From positions 3,844,001-3,908,000 of the forward strand of contig NC_005125.1 in NCBI RefSeq assembly GCF_000011385.1: 64,000 nt of DNA, written 5' to 3'. This stretch comes from Gloeobacter violaceus PCC 7421 (GTDB taxonomy: Bacteria; Cyanobacteriota; Cyanobacteriia; Gloeobacterales; Gloeobacteraceae). Each line of letters starts with the position of its first letter. Within the stretch, counting starts at the first letter, position 1. The notes beneath the pieces are model-generated. The model saw only the letters and a program-made list of their open reading frames with translations, did not search any database and was not told the origin of the DNA. The translations under genes and the position numbers were made by a program. This document shows, piece after piece, positions 40,199 to 48,863 of this stretch.

Positions 40199-41935
40199 AT
40201 GGGCAACGAATATTTCGACACTGTGATCACCCGGGCGCGCTCGGCCCGTTCCCCAGAGGCCATTGCCCACCTGCTCAAGCCGGTATTGCTGGAGATGGGG
40301 GGCGAGTTCGACGCCTATCTGGAGCAGCTGCTCGCTTCGACGGCCGCCGAGTCGAGTACCGCGCGCACCCTCAAGCTGATTGCCCGGATCTGGCGCGAAC
40401 TGCAGAGCGCCAACCGGCGGCAGATGCAACTGCGCGCCTACACCCGCGATCTGGCCGAAGCGGCCCCGGACGGGTGGCCGGGCCTGCTGCTTGCGGGCAT
40501 GGACCCGAACGGTCCGCTTGCCCTCACCGACGACGAGTGGCAGACGGTAGCGGCACTGCTTGAAAAGCGCGGCGAGGAGCCCTCGCGTCTGGCCGCCGGT
40601 CTGCGCCGGGGGTTGGCCTTGTACTTTCAGATGGAGGCCAATTTGCTCGATTGGCTCTACACCGCCGGGCGCGAACCGCTCGGTTTTGTGCGCACCGGTC
40701 CCTGGGGCGCCTGGGCGGGCCGCTTGCCCGCGGGGCAGCTCAGGGCGCTGTTCGAGGCGCTCGATCGCGGCGAGAGCGCGGGCAACTTTCGCGCCGCCGA
40801 CAAACTCGACGAAACGGCCTGGATCGAACTGACCGTGCTGCTTCGGCGCATCGAACGTCATCTGGTGCGCTCCTTCGAGCAGCGATTTGCCAACCTGGGC
40901 GAGCAGGCCCGCCTGCAGGTTCTGACTTCGACATTTTTGACTTTCGCGATTTTCTGGGCCGATTTTGCCCAGGCGATGGTGCGGCGGCAGGCACTGAGTC
41001 AAGCGAGCTTTCAAAACGCCCTGCAGATCCTGCGCGCCTTTGCCGCCCAGCCTTATTTTCCGCTCTACGGTGGACTGCTGGCCGTCTTCGACGGGCCTTA
41101 CCTGCGCGCGGCGCTCACCTATCTGGGCGAACCGCTGCGCGCGGACGGGATGGCCGCCGAAAAAGCGAAGGTACTCAATTTGCTGGGATACACCGCCCGG
41201 CTGTTGGGGGATTACCCGCGCTCGCTGGCGCTGCACCGCGAAGCACTGGCGGACCCGGACAACCTCACCGAAGCGCGCGTGTGGATTGCCCACTGGGTCA
41301 ACCAGGGCAGCACCCATCTGCGCCTGCGCGAGTTCGACGCGGCTGTCGAACTGTTCGAGCGGGCCCTGGTCTACGCGCGCCAGAGCGGCGATCTGCCGGG
41401 GCAGGCCCACGCCCTTGCCAACCTGGGCAATGCCCGCACTCAGGCGCTCCAGTTTCAGGAGGTGCTCGACGCGGAGCGCTACGGCGAAGCGGAGCACTAT
41501 CTGCAGCAAGGACTGGAACTGAGTCGCCGGGCCAAAGAGCGCCCCGCCGAGGTGGTCGCCCTGGCGGGACTGGGCAGCCTGCGGCTTTGGATGTCCCAAG
41601 GCGGTGAGGCCGTCGCGCTGCTGGAGCAGGGGCTGACCCTGGCGGGGGGACTCGGCGATCTGTGGTGGGAAGGCACCCTGCGCGCGGCGCTGGCCGAAGC
41701 GCTCGTCGGCGTCGAGCAGCCCGAGGCGGCGGTCGGACAGGCCGCCGCCGCCATGCTGCTGTTGGAACGACTGGGGGTCAGCGATTGGCGACAGCCGGCG
41801 GGCCTGCTGGTCGTGTTGCGCAATCGCCTCGACGCCGGATTTGACGCCGCCTTGGAGGCGGCCGGCTTGCCCCCCGCGGCGCGGGAGCGGGTCGAAGGGT
41901 TGCTTGGCAAGTACACCGATCAGGGGAGCCCTTGA
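40199..41935 (+). CDS. TPR-repeat protein of unknown function
   Basis: 578 residues. The N-terminal 330 residues are helical and not recognised. From about 330 on come tetratricopeptide repeats (AEKAKVLNLLGYTARLLGDYPRSLALHREAL, TEARVWIAHWVNQGSTHLRLREFDAAVELFERAL, ALANLGNARTQALQFQEVL) typical of protein scaffolds. No signal peptide; probably cytoplasmic. ATG at 40199 has GGGAGA seven bases upstream; the frame extends further upstream without support. Divergent from the hydrolase. Confidence 0.8.
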   Translation: MGNEYFDTVITRARSARSPEAIAHLLKPVLLEMGGEFDAYLEQLLASTAAESSTARTLKLIARIWRELQSANRRQMQLRAYTRDLAEAAPDGWPGLLLAGMDPNGPLALTDDEWQTVAALLEKRGEEPSRLAAGLRRGLALYFQMEANLLDWLYTAGREPLGFVRTGPWGAWAGRLPAGQLRALFEALDRGESAGNFRAADKLDETAWIELTVLLRRIERHLVRSFEQRFANLGEQARLQVLTSTFLTFAIFWADFAQAMVRRQALSQASFQNALQILRAFAAQPYFPLYGGLLAVFDGPYLRAALTYLGEPLRADGMAAEKAKVLNLLGYTARLLGDYPRSLALHREALADPDNLTEARVWIAHWVNQGSTHLRLREFDAAVELFERALVYARQSGDLPGQAHALANLGNARTQALQFQEVLDAERYGEAEHYLQQGLELSRRAKERPAEVVALAGLGSLRLWMSQGGEAVALLEQGLTLAGGLGDLWWEGTLRAALAEALVGVEQPEAAVGQAAAAMLLLERLGVSDWRQPAGLLVVLRNRLDAGFDAALEAAGLPPAARERVEGLLGKYTDQGSP

Positions 41936-41994
41936 ACGATCACGGGCGGCAGCCAGTCCAATAGTTCGTTCTACGCACTGAGGCGTTGTATTTC

Positions 41995-42753
41995 ATGCAG
42001 AAGCTTTTCCCTCTCGCCGCTGCGCTGCTTTTGCTGGCGGCAACCGCCACTCCCTCCGAAGCCCAATGGCGGGGGCGCGGCGGCGGATACGGCGGTGCCG
42101 GCTTGAATCGGGCAGGCGCCGGTTTTAACCGTCCGGCCAACTTCAACCGTCCGGGCAGCTTCGACGGCACCCGCGACCGCTCCTATGCCCCCGGCCAGGG
42201 TGTGACCAAGACCTACGACGGCACCTACACTGGTCCCCAGGGCAACACCCTCGGAGTCGATCGCAATGTCAACACCACCTACGACCCCGAGACCGGCGTC
42301 GGCCGCTCCCGGACGACCAACTTCACCAACGACCAGGGCGAAGTCGTGCGCTCCAAGACGACCAACGCCGATTTTGAGCAGGGCACGGGTCTCACCAAAG
42401 AAAGCACCATCACCGGCCCCGGCGGCAACACCCGCACCGTCGATTCGACGGTGACCAAAAATCCCGACGGTGGTCTGACCCGCACCCAGACCACCACCAA
42501 CGAAGCGGGCGAGGTGATTCGCACCAAGACCACGGACGCCGATTTTGAGCAGGGCACGGGTCTCACCAAACAGAGCACCATCACCGGCCCCGGCGGCAAC
42601 ACCCGCACCGTCGACACCGCCGTCACCGGCAACCCCGAGGGCGGTGCCACCCGCACCCAGACGCTTACCAACGAAGCGGGCGAGGTTGTGCGCACCCGGA
42701 CGACGACCGTCCCGCCGGTGACCGAGCCGACCACTCCCCCGCCTGCTCCGTAG
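41995..42753 (+). CDS. Secreted repeat protein with 57-residue tandem units
   Basis: 252 residues. Signal peptide MQKLFPLAAALLLLAATATPSEAQ, then a Gly/Arg/Phe-rich segment (WRGRGGGYGGAGLNR) and two full copies plus a partial third of a 57-residue unit rich in Thr, Gly and Asn (GEVVRSKTTNADFEQGTGLTK, STITGPGGNTRTVDSTVT). It ends in a Pro/Thr tail. The unit looks like a beta-stranded surface repeat but matches no family I recognise. A clean rho-independent terminator follows. ATG at 41995 chosen; a TTG nine bases upstream is possible. Confidence 0.7.
   Translation: MQKLFPLAAALLLLAATATPSEAQWRGRGGGYGGAGLNRAGAGFNRPANFNRPGSFDGTRDRSYAPGQGVTKTYDGTYTGPQGNTLGVDRNVNTTYDPETGVGRSRTTNFTNDQGEVVRSKTTNADFEQGTGLTKESTITGPGGNTRTVDSTVTKNPDGGLTRTQTTTNEAGEVIRTKTTDADFEQGTGLTKQSTITGPGGNTRTVDTAVTGNPEGGATRTQTLTNEAGEVVRTRTTTVPPVTEPTTPPPAP
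42328..42705. repeat. 171-bp tandem coding repeats (57 codons), 2 copies plus partial third
   Basis: Unit boundaries at 42328, 42499 and 42670. Copies share long identical DNA blocks (for example GATTTTGAGCAGGGCACGGG at 42370 and 42541), indicating recent expansion within the secreted protein gene. Confidence 0.8.
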
Positions 42754-42782
42754 ATCTACACCAGGACAAATCCAAACCTTCC

Positions 42783-42816
42783 GACGGCAAGCTCACACGG
42801 GCCTGCCGTCTTTTTT
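42783..42816 (+). terminator. Rho-independent terminator of the secreted repeat protein gene
   Basis: GACGGCA, a 14-base loop and TGCCGTC followed by six T's, 30 bases past the stop codon. Confidence 0.85.
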
Positions 42817-43006
42817 GCAGGAGTGCGCCCTTGGCCCGGCTCCGCCGCTGCCGTCCACACTCCTCGCCGCAGTCGCCACGCAAAGCGTGCACGCACTGGA
42901 AATCCGCCCATCCCAAACCAAAGAGCGGCCAAAAAGACTGTGTCCGATTCAAACCCTGCCGCTTCACCCGGATTCGATACGACACCGAATAGCGGCCCTG
43001 CCGCCA

Positions 43007-45238
43007 TCAAAAAGTCGTCTTCAAGCCCACCCGGAAATTGGTGCCGGGGGCGGGACCGCCGTAGGAGCGCTCGTAATAGGTGTTGAGCAGATTGTCGATA
43101 TAGGCGTTCAAGACGATGGCCTGGGCCACAGGTACCCGAAGCGACAGATCCACAGTCGTGTAGCCGGGCAGCAGCGAGCCGGGCGGCAATTTGGCGATAT
43201 GGGAGATAAATATCGGATTGCCGGCGGGGTCGAACGCCTCGGCATCCCCCGGCCCGACGTGGTAGGTGTCCACCGAGCGACCGCCTACGACGTTGGCAAA
43301 GACAGCCGCGCGAAAGCCGTTCGGATCTTCGTAGCTGAATCCGGCACGGCCCATCAAAAAGGGCACCAGCGCCTGTTGAGTCTGGTTGATCTCAGGCCGC
43401 AACCCCTCTACGACCCGCGAGTCGGTGTAGGTATTGGTCAAAAAGAATTCCCAACTCGGAGCCATCCGCCAGTTGAAACCCATCTCGAAGCCGGTGTTGT
43501 AAACCGACGGATAATTGACCCGCACCCGGTCGTTGAAGATATAGCCCAGCGACTGGAAATAGGCAAAATCCGCGAAGCGCGGGTCTGCCAGGTTGAGGGA
43601 CATCAAGTTGCTGATGTTGGCGATGAAGGTCGTAAAGCGCAAGTTGGTGGTGGGTGTTGGTTGCCAATCGATGCCGGCGTCAAAAAATGAACCGCGCTCA
43701 GGCAGCAGGTTCGGGTTGCCCTTGTGGACGGTTTTGCCGTAAAGATCGTGAAAGTTGGGCGCTTTGAATCCCTGATTGAAGTTGGTGCGCAGGGCGAAGT
43801 TGGGAGCGACTTGCCAGCGGATGCCGATGTTGGGATCAAAGGAATTGCCGAACTGGCTGGTGATGCTGTACCTAGCCCCGGCGGTGAGTGTGACGTTGCT
43901 CGCCAGCTTGAAGTCGTTGAGGAAAAACAGGGCGGGCCGGTCGAGGCTGGTATCGTAATCGGTGGTGCTGGTTCCCGTCGCAATCGTCGTCACCCCGGAG
44001 CGGCCGATTTCGCGCAGGAAGTCAAAGCCGTAGGTAATGCCCCAGCCGGGAGAAACCTGCCAGGCGTGGCTGCCGCGCAGTCCCAATAGATAAATCTCGG
44101 TGCTGAAATCGTCGCCGATGCGGTCGAGTTCACGGTTGAGCGCCCGGTCCACCGAGACGCGGAATTGCAGGTTCGAATCGTTGCCCTGACCGAGTTTGCT
44201 GTCCCAGGTGAGGCCGATACCCCAGGTGTCGGTGAGCAAACGCGATTGGTGATCGGCGTTGAGCCCGAGTTGCTCGGCACTTTGGCCGCCAAAGACGTTC
44301 TGACGGGTATCGACGATCGAAAATGGCGAGATGCCCTTAGCGAAATTGCGCAAGTAGGTGTTGAGGGTGATCGTGTTGCGCGCGTCGATTTCGTAGCCGA
44401 CATCGAGGTTGTAGGAGCGCATATTGACATCGCCGTTGGGCCGGGTACCGCTCAAGATGCCCACCGGCCGCTCCACCCGGTAGAAAAAGCTGTTGAGGGT
44501 ATTGAAGTTCTCGTAGTTGAAATTGTAGGTAACCGGTCCGCTTTTGCCCTGGTAGTAGGCGCCGTACTTGCTGTAGCCGTAGGAGCCAAATTCCACGGAC
44601 AACTGCCCTTCGATGGGCCGGGTGGGCTTGCGGGTGATCACGTTGATGACGCCGCCCAGGGCCGTGCTGCCGTAGAGGGTCGTTCCCCCGGAAGGCATCA
44701 CCTCGATGCGCTCGACATTATTGACGGGAATCTCGCTCGGATCGTAGTGTTCCTGGTTGAGGTTGGTGATCGGACGGCCGTCGATGAGGATGGCCGTGCT
44801 GGTGGTGGGCACGCCGCGGATAAAGTAGCCGTTGTGGACATCCGAGCCGGCTCCGAAGATGTTGGTGGTCACCCCCGGCACGTTGCGGATCGCATCTCCC
44901 AGGGTGCGCGAGCCTTTTTGCTCGATTTCTTTTTGGTCGATGATATAAATTGGCGTGGTCGTCTCGCTCTGCCGCCGGGCTCGACCGGTGCCGGTGACGG
45001 TCACCTCGTCGAGATCGATGGGTTCATCCTTGAGGTCCGCTTCGGTCTCGCCCGCCTGCTGGGCCACCGGCTGAGAAGGAGCAACCTGTGACCCGGCCGC
45101 CTGGGCAATGCGGTTCCATTCAGCCGGGGCCAGGTCGCCCGCCCGCGTGGAGACAGGCGGCAGAGGTTCGGCCGCCGCCGCAATCGAAACCGAAAACGCG
45201 CAACCCAAAACCAGTCCGCCCACGCGCAGCCCGGACAT
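43007..45238 (-). CDS. TonB-dependent outer-membrane receptor
   Basis: 743 residues. Signal peptide (VGGLVLGCAFSVSIAAAAEPL), then a linker and a TonB-box-like DEVTVTGT near residue 77. The plug domain follows (PIYIIDQKEIEQKGSRTLGDAIRNVPGV, then GTTLYGSTALGGVINVITRKP near 200), and the rest is a 22-stranded beta barrel ending in NFRVGLKTTF with the terminal Phe used for barrel insertion. It imports siderophores, vitamin B12 or other ligands with energy from TonB. Which ligand cannot be read; no Fur box is obvious upstream. The cobyrinate gene 18 kb away is not linked. Confidence 0.9.
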   Translation of the reverse strand: MSGLRVGGLVLGCAFSVSIAAAAEPLPPVSTRAGDLAPAEWNRIAQAAGSQVAPSQPVAQQAGETEADLKDEPIDLDEVTVTGTGRARRQSETTTPIYIIDQKEIEQKGSRTLGDAIRNVPGVTTNIFGAGSDVHNGYFIRGVPTTSTAILIDGRPITNLNQEHYDPSEIPVNNVERIEVMPSGGTTLYGSTALGGVINVITRKPTRPIEGQLSVEFGSYGYSKYGAYYQGKSGPVTYNFNYENFNTLNSFFYRVERPVGILSGTRPNGDVNMRSYNLDVGYEIDARNTITLNTYLRNFAKGISPFSIVDTRQNVFGGQSAEQLGLNADHQSRLLTDTWGIGLTWDSKLGQGNDSNLQFRVSVDRALNRELDRIGDDFSTEIYLLGLRGSHAWQVSPGWGITYGFDFLREIGRSGVTTIATGTSTTDYDTSLDRPALFFLNDFKLASNVTLTAGARYSITSQFGNSFDPNIGIRWQVAPNFALRTNFNQGFKAPNFHDLYGKTVHKGNPNLLPERGSFFDAGIDWQPTPTTNLRFTTFIANISNLMSLNLADPRFADFAYFQSLGYIFNDRVRVNYPSVYNTGFEMGFNWRMAPSWEFFLTNTYTDSRVVEGLRPEINQTQQALVPFLMGRAGFSYEDPNGFRAAVFANVVGGRSVDTYHVGPGDAEAFDPAGNPIFISHIAKLPPGSLLPGYTTVDLSLRVPVAQAIVLNAYIDNLLNTYYERSYGGPAPGTNFRVGLKTTF

Positions 45239-45393
45239 ACACTCTCCCTATCTGTTTGGATCTAATAACCCGCCGTTCACCCCACCCCGGGCGGCGGATC
45301 TTTGTCAAGAAAGATGAACAACTTTAAGAAAGATTTTATCACGCGGATCCGCGCCCATTTCATTTTCTTTTCACAAAATGGGGGTGGTCCGGC

Positions 45394-45419
45394 AAAAAGC
45401 CCCGCACGAGGCGCGGGGC
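45394..45419 (-). terminator. Rho-independent terminator of the DUF6679-like gene
   Basis: On the minus strand GCCCCGC, loop GCCTCGT(part) and GCGGGGC precede TTTTT, 27 bases past the stop at 45446. Confidence 0.8.
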
Positions 45420-45445
45420 TGGGCGTTCACGAAGGGCGGCGCCTG

Positions 45446-45757
45446 TCAATCGGAGACGTGATGATCCTGGATGCGCTCGGCCTCGGGGCAGTCGTCGGAG
45501 ATGAGCAGGTCGCTGACACTGGTGCGGCCCCGGGGGACCGAGGAGAGGCGGCGGGTGACCGAGCCGATGCTCTCCAGGCGGACCATCTCTTCCCAGGCGC
45601 AGATTTCGTCGTCGTCTTCGGTCTCGTAGCGGACGGTGACGAGATCCCCTTCGACCTCGATGATCCGCGTTCGCTCCAACCAACGCCCTTGATCGCGCAG
45701 GTAAATCCAGACTTCTGTCCCTTCGCGGGAGAGCTGGTAAATCTTGCGATGCAACAT
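45446..45757 (-). CDS. Conserved cyanobacterial protein, DUF6679-like
   Basis: 103 residues. MLHRKIYQLSREGTEVWIYLRDQGRWLERTRIIEVEGDLVTVRYETEDDDEICAWEEMVRLESIGSV is nearly the same as a short protein I recall from many cyanobacteria (DUF6679 family). No function is known to me. The beta-rich, acidic sequence suggests a small cytoplasmic domain. Its own terminator follows. Confidence 0.8.
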   Translation of the reverse strand: MLHRKIYQLSREGTEVWIYLRDQGRWLERTRIIEVEGDLVTVRYETEDDDEICAWEEMVRLESIGSVTRRLSSVPRGRTSVSDLLISDDCPEAERIQDHHVSD

Positions 45758-45816
45758 ACGGACCTCCCTAAGGCCGACAATTGTACAAAGGTTTGTATGC
45801 CGTGGCTTGCAACAAT

Positions 45817-46791
45817 TTAGAGGTTCCTTGCGAGTGCGGGGCGTGTATATTCGACCAGCCAGTCGACGATTTCATCCTCCAACACTACACCATCCAGCAC
45901 ATCGATTTCGCAGATTCCAGTCGGGCTGGTGACATTGATCTCGGTGAGGTAAGCACCGATCACATCGATGCCGACAAAGTAGTGGCCGTCGGCCACCAGC
46001 CGCGGTCCGACCACCCGGCAGATTTCGCGGTCGCGCTCGGTGAGGGTGGTTTTGACCACTCGGCCCCCGGCGGCCATGTTGCCGCGCACGTCGTCCTCGC
46101 GCGGAACGCGCAACAGAGCGCCGATCGGTTCACCGGCCAAAAGCACGATGCGCTTGTCGCCCTGGCGCGATTCTTCGAGGTAGCGCTGCACCATGACATG
46201 GCGGGTGCCGTAGGCGGTGCTCGCCTCGATGATCGCGTTGAGATTGCGATCGGCGCGCGCGAGCAGAAAAATTCCTTCGCCGCCCTTGCCGTCGAGGGGC
46301 TTGATCACCGCCCGGCCGTGGATATCGACAAAATCGAGGATGTCCTGGCGGTGGGTACAGACCCGCGTCTCGGGGACCAGGTCGGGAAAGTGCAGGGCGT
46401 AGAGCTTTTCGTTGTCGTTGCGCAATCCCGAGGGCCGGTTGAGCACAAAAGTCGTGCGCCCGTCGCCGCGTCCGGCGTTGACCAGATCGAGAACCTGCGT
46501 GGCCCAGAGATAGGCGGAGGTGACCGGCGGATCTTTGCGCATCCAGATGACGTCGGCTTCGCTCAGGGGGTAAAAGCCGACGGCTTCGACCGTATAGAAC
46601 GGCGTGCGGCCCGGATGGATCGTCAGGGTGCGCACCTGGGCGGCGGCGCGGTGGTGGTGGACCTGCAAATCGCCCACCTCCGCCGCCCAAACGCTGTGGC
46701 CGCGGCGCGCGGCGGCCTGCATCAGGGCAACCGAAGTGTCGTGACCGGGTTTAAGGGTCTCGAGCGGATCGACGATAAAAAGAATCTTCAT
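45817..46791 (-). CDS. gshB: Glutathione synthetase
   Basis: Joins gamma-glutamylcysteine and glycine with ATP. 324 residues, the normal bacterial length. KILFIVDPLETLKPGHDTSVALMQAAARRGH at the N-terminus is typical, as are the MRKDPPV block near 78 and the ATP-grasp motif VIKPLDGKGGEGIF near 160; the C-terminal INVTSPTGICEID provides the metal-binding Asn/Glu. The ATG overlaps the stop of the upstream grxC in ATGA, so the two are translated together. Confidence 0.94.
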   Translation of the reverse strand: MKILFIVDPLETLKPGHDTSVALMQAAARRGHSVWAAEVGDLQVHHHRAAAQVRTLTIHPGRTPFYTVEAVGFYPLSEADVIWMRKDPPVTSAYLWATQVLDLVNAGRGDGRTTFVLNRPSGLRNDNEKLYALHFPDLVPETRVCTHRQDILDFVDIHGRAVIKPLDGKGGEGIFLLARADRNLNAIIEASTAYGTRHVMVQRYLEESRQGDKRIVLLAGEPIGALLRVPREDDVRGNMAAGGRVVKTTLTERDREICRVVGPRLVADGHYFVGIDVIGAYLTEINVTSPTGICEIDVLDGVVLEDEIVDWLVEYTRPALARNL

Positions 46792-47051
46792 GAAGCGACA
46801 AGCAGCGGATCGAGCTGGCCGGAGCGATCGAGGGCGTATAGATCGTCGCAACCGCCGATGTGCTTGCCGTCGATAAATATCTGCGGCACACTGCGCCTGC
46901 CGTCGGCGCGCTCGGCCATCGCCGAGCGCGCAGCCTCGTCGCCGTCGATGGCGTATTCGCTAAAGGCTACACTTTTTTGCTTGAGCAGAGCCTTTGCACG
47001 AATGCAGAACGGACAGAATTGCCAGGTATAAATTTCAACCTTGGGGTTCAT
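46788..47051 (-). CDS. grxC: Glutaredoxin
   Basis: 87 residues with the dithiol active site CPFC near residue 14 and the glutathione-binding SVPQIFIDGKHIGGCDDL motif. Reduces protein disulfides with glutathione. GGAGG seven bases before ATG 47051 fixes the start. It is the first gene of a two-gene unit with gshB, joined by an ATGA overlap, so glutathione synthesis and use are co-regulated. Confidence 0.92.
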   Translation of the reverse strand: MNPKVEIYTWQFCPFCIRAKALLKQKSVAFSEYAIDGDEAARSAMAERADGRRSVPQIFIDGKHIGGCDDLYALDRSGQLDPLLVAS

Positions 47052-47169
47052 CAAAGGCCTCCAATGGGCGTTCGCCCTTGCCACCATTGTAACTTCCGTC
47101 GGAAATGGGGCTGCCTCGCTGCAAGCCGTAGGACACTGAAGAGCAGCAACCCGCCTTACGAGAAGACCG

Positions 47170-47937
47170 ATGAGCGAAAAACTGCGCGCCTTGCTGTTCG
47201 ACGTCGACGGCACCCTGGCCGATACCGAGCGCGACGGCCACCGCGTCGCCTTCAACCGCGCCTTTGCCGAGGCCGGGCTCGACTGGAACTGGTCGGTAGA
47301 GCTGTACGGCGAACTGCTCGCCGTCACCGGCGGCAAAGAGCGCATCCGCCACTTTCTGGAGCGCTACCACTCTGGATTTGAAGCTCCCCCGGACCTGGCA
47401 GGATTTGTGGCCGGGCTGCACGCCGCCAAGACCCGCCATTACGTGCGCATGCTCACCGAAGGCGGCATCCCGCTACGCTCGGGGGTCGAGCGCCTGCTCA
47501 AAGCGGCCAGCACCGCCGGGCTGCGCCTGGCCATCGCCACGACCACCACGCCGGACAACGTCACCGCCCTGCTGGCGAGCACCCTCGGGGAGGAAGGGGC
47601 GGCACTGTTCGAGTGCATCGGCGCCGGGGACGTGGTGCCTGCCAAAAAACCGGCTCCGGACATTTATTTGTACGTGCTCGAGAAGATGGGCCTCGACCCC
47701 GCCGAGTGCGTCGCCTTCGAAGATTCTGAAAACGGTCTGCGCTCGGCCCTGGGTGCGAAGCTCAAAACAATCGTCACCACCAACGACTACACCCGCGGCC
47801 ACGACTTCGGCGGGGCGGCGCTGGTGGTCGATCGCCTCGGCGAACCCGGCGAGCCGTTTGAGCTGATCGACGGCGACCCGGCCGGGGCCGAGTACGTCGA
47901 CCTCGACCTGGTGCGCCGCGTCCACGGCCACCAGTAA
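47170..47937 (+). CDS. HAD-superfamily hydrolase, CbbY-like
   Basis: 255 residues. The HAD motif I LLFDVDGTLADTERDGHRVAFN carries the two catalytic Asp residues and the ERDGH pattern of CbbY proteins, often found near Rubisco genes. AIATTTTP is motif II; Lys in PAKKPAPDIY and ECVAFEDSENGL form motifs III and IV. CbbY removes phosphate from xylulose-1,5-bisphosphate, an inhibitor of Rubisco, in phototrophs; assignment is by family. Divergent from grxC. Confidence 0.85.
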   Translation: MSEKLRALLFDVDGTLADTERDGHRVAFNRAFAEAGLDWNWSVELYGELLAVTGGKERIRHFLERYHSGFEAPPDLAGFVAGLHAAKTRHYVRMLTEGGIPLRSGVERLLKAASTAGLRLAIATTTTPDNVTALLASTLGEEGAALFECIGAGDVVPAKKPAPDIYLYVLEKMGLDPAECVAFEDSENGLRSALGAKLKTIVTTNDYTRGHDFGGAALVVDRLGEPGEPFELIDGDPAGAEYVDLDLVRRVHGHQ

Positions 47938-47941
47938 GTGC

Positions 47942-48760
47942 TCAGCGCTCCCCCGCGGTCTGCTCGCCCCCGGACAGGACCAATTCCAGCACCAGCCAGA
48001 GGCTGAGCAACCAGGGCTGCAAAGCCAGTGCCGCGACCCCCGCCGCCCACCAGTGCACCCGGGCCAGCAGCACCAGCACCCCCAACGCCGCAAGCGCCGC
48101 CCCCAGGCACCCCAGGCGCAACCGCCAGACAGCGGCGGCCCCAAGGGTCCTGGGTGCCGCTGTCGAGGTCCCCGCGGCACCCAGGACCACATGGCGCTGG
48201 CTCACCAAAATCGCGAGCAGACGGTCGAAGGCCAGCAGGGCGCAGGCCCCCGCGGGCACCAGTGCCAACAGCCATCCCCAGACCGACAGGGCGCCGTGCA
48301 GGGTCGTGTCGGCCATCCCCCCAAAGCCGACACGCCCGAGCGTCAGGGCACCCCAAGCGATGGCCAGGCAACTGAGGGCGACCACCCACACCCCGGCCAG
48401 CAGGCTGCCCGGCACCAGTTGCCAGAAGCGATCGAGATAGATGCGGGCGGCGGCGGCAATCACCCCGCCCGGCCGCGGTTCGATGCGCCCGAGCGGACCG
48501 GGGTGGGCCAGACCGTAGAGCCTGAGGCCCGAGCGGGCAAAGGCGCGCACCTGGGCGTCGGCGGAACCGAGCAATTGCGAGCAATGGGTGAGCAACAATT
48601 CTTCGCGGCCCAACGCCAGGCTGCAACGGGCGATCCACATGCGCACCCGCTCGCGCTCGCTCGCCGAACGCTCCCCCGGCAACGCCTGCTGGAAGTAATA
48701 GAGCGCTTCGGTGTACTGCTGCAACTGAAAGGCACTCAGACCCTGTTCAAGAAGCGACAT
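47942..48760 (-). CDS. Membrane protein with N-terminal TPR-like region
   Basis: 272 residues. An N-terminal TPR-like part (LLEQGLSAFQLQQYTEALYYFQQAL) is followed by four or five hydrophobic segments (LLAGVWVVALSCLAIAWGAL, VWGWLLALVPAGACALLAF, RLGCLGAALAALGVLVLLARVHW, AGVAALALQPWLLSLWLVLEL). Not recognised. It ends four bases from the stop of the convergent CbbY gene. A weak Shine-Dalgarno site leaves the start uncertain; ATG at 48760 is chosen because it begins the TPR-like part. Confidence 0.7.
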   Translation of the reverse strand: MSLLEQGLSAFQLQQYTEALYYFQQALPGERSASERERVRMWIARCSLALGREELLLTHCSQLLGSADAQVRAFARSGLRLYGLAHPGPLGRIEPRPGGVIAAAARIYLDRFWQLVPGSLLAGVWVVALSCLAIAWGALTLGRVGFGGMADTTLHGALSVWGWLLALVPAGACALLAFDRLLAILVSQRHVVLGAAGTSTAAPRTLGAAAVWRLRLGCLGAALAALGVLVLLARVHWWAAGVAALALQPWLLSLWLVLELVLSGGEQTAGER

Positions 48761-48863
48761 CGCCCAAATCCCATGTGTGCGAAATTCTAGCAGATGCACC
48801 AGGGGAACTCTTGACACCGCCCCCCGTCGGTGGGATAACGTTTTGGACTTGACGGAGCTTTTC

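Noticed and set aside
45239-45445. Fur box upstream of the TonB-dependent receptor
   Set aside because: I looked for GATAATGATAATC-type dyads and found only weak A/T-rich matches, so none is reported.
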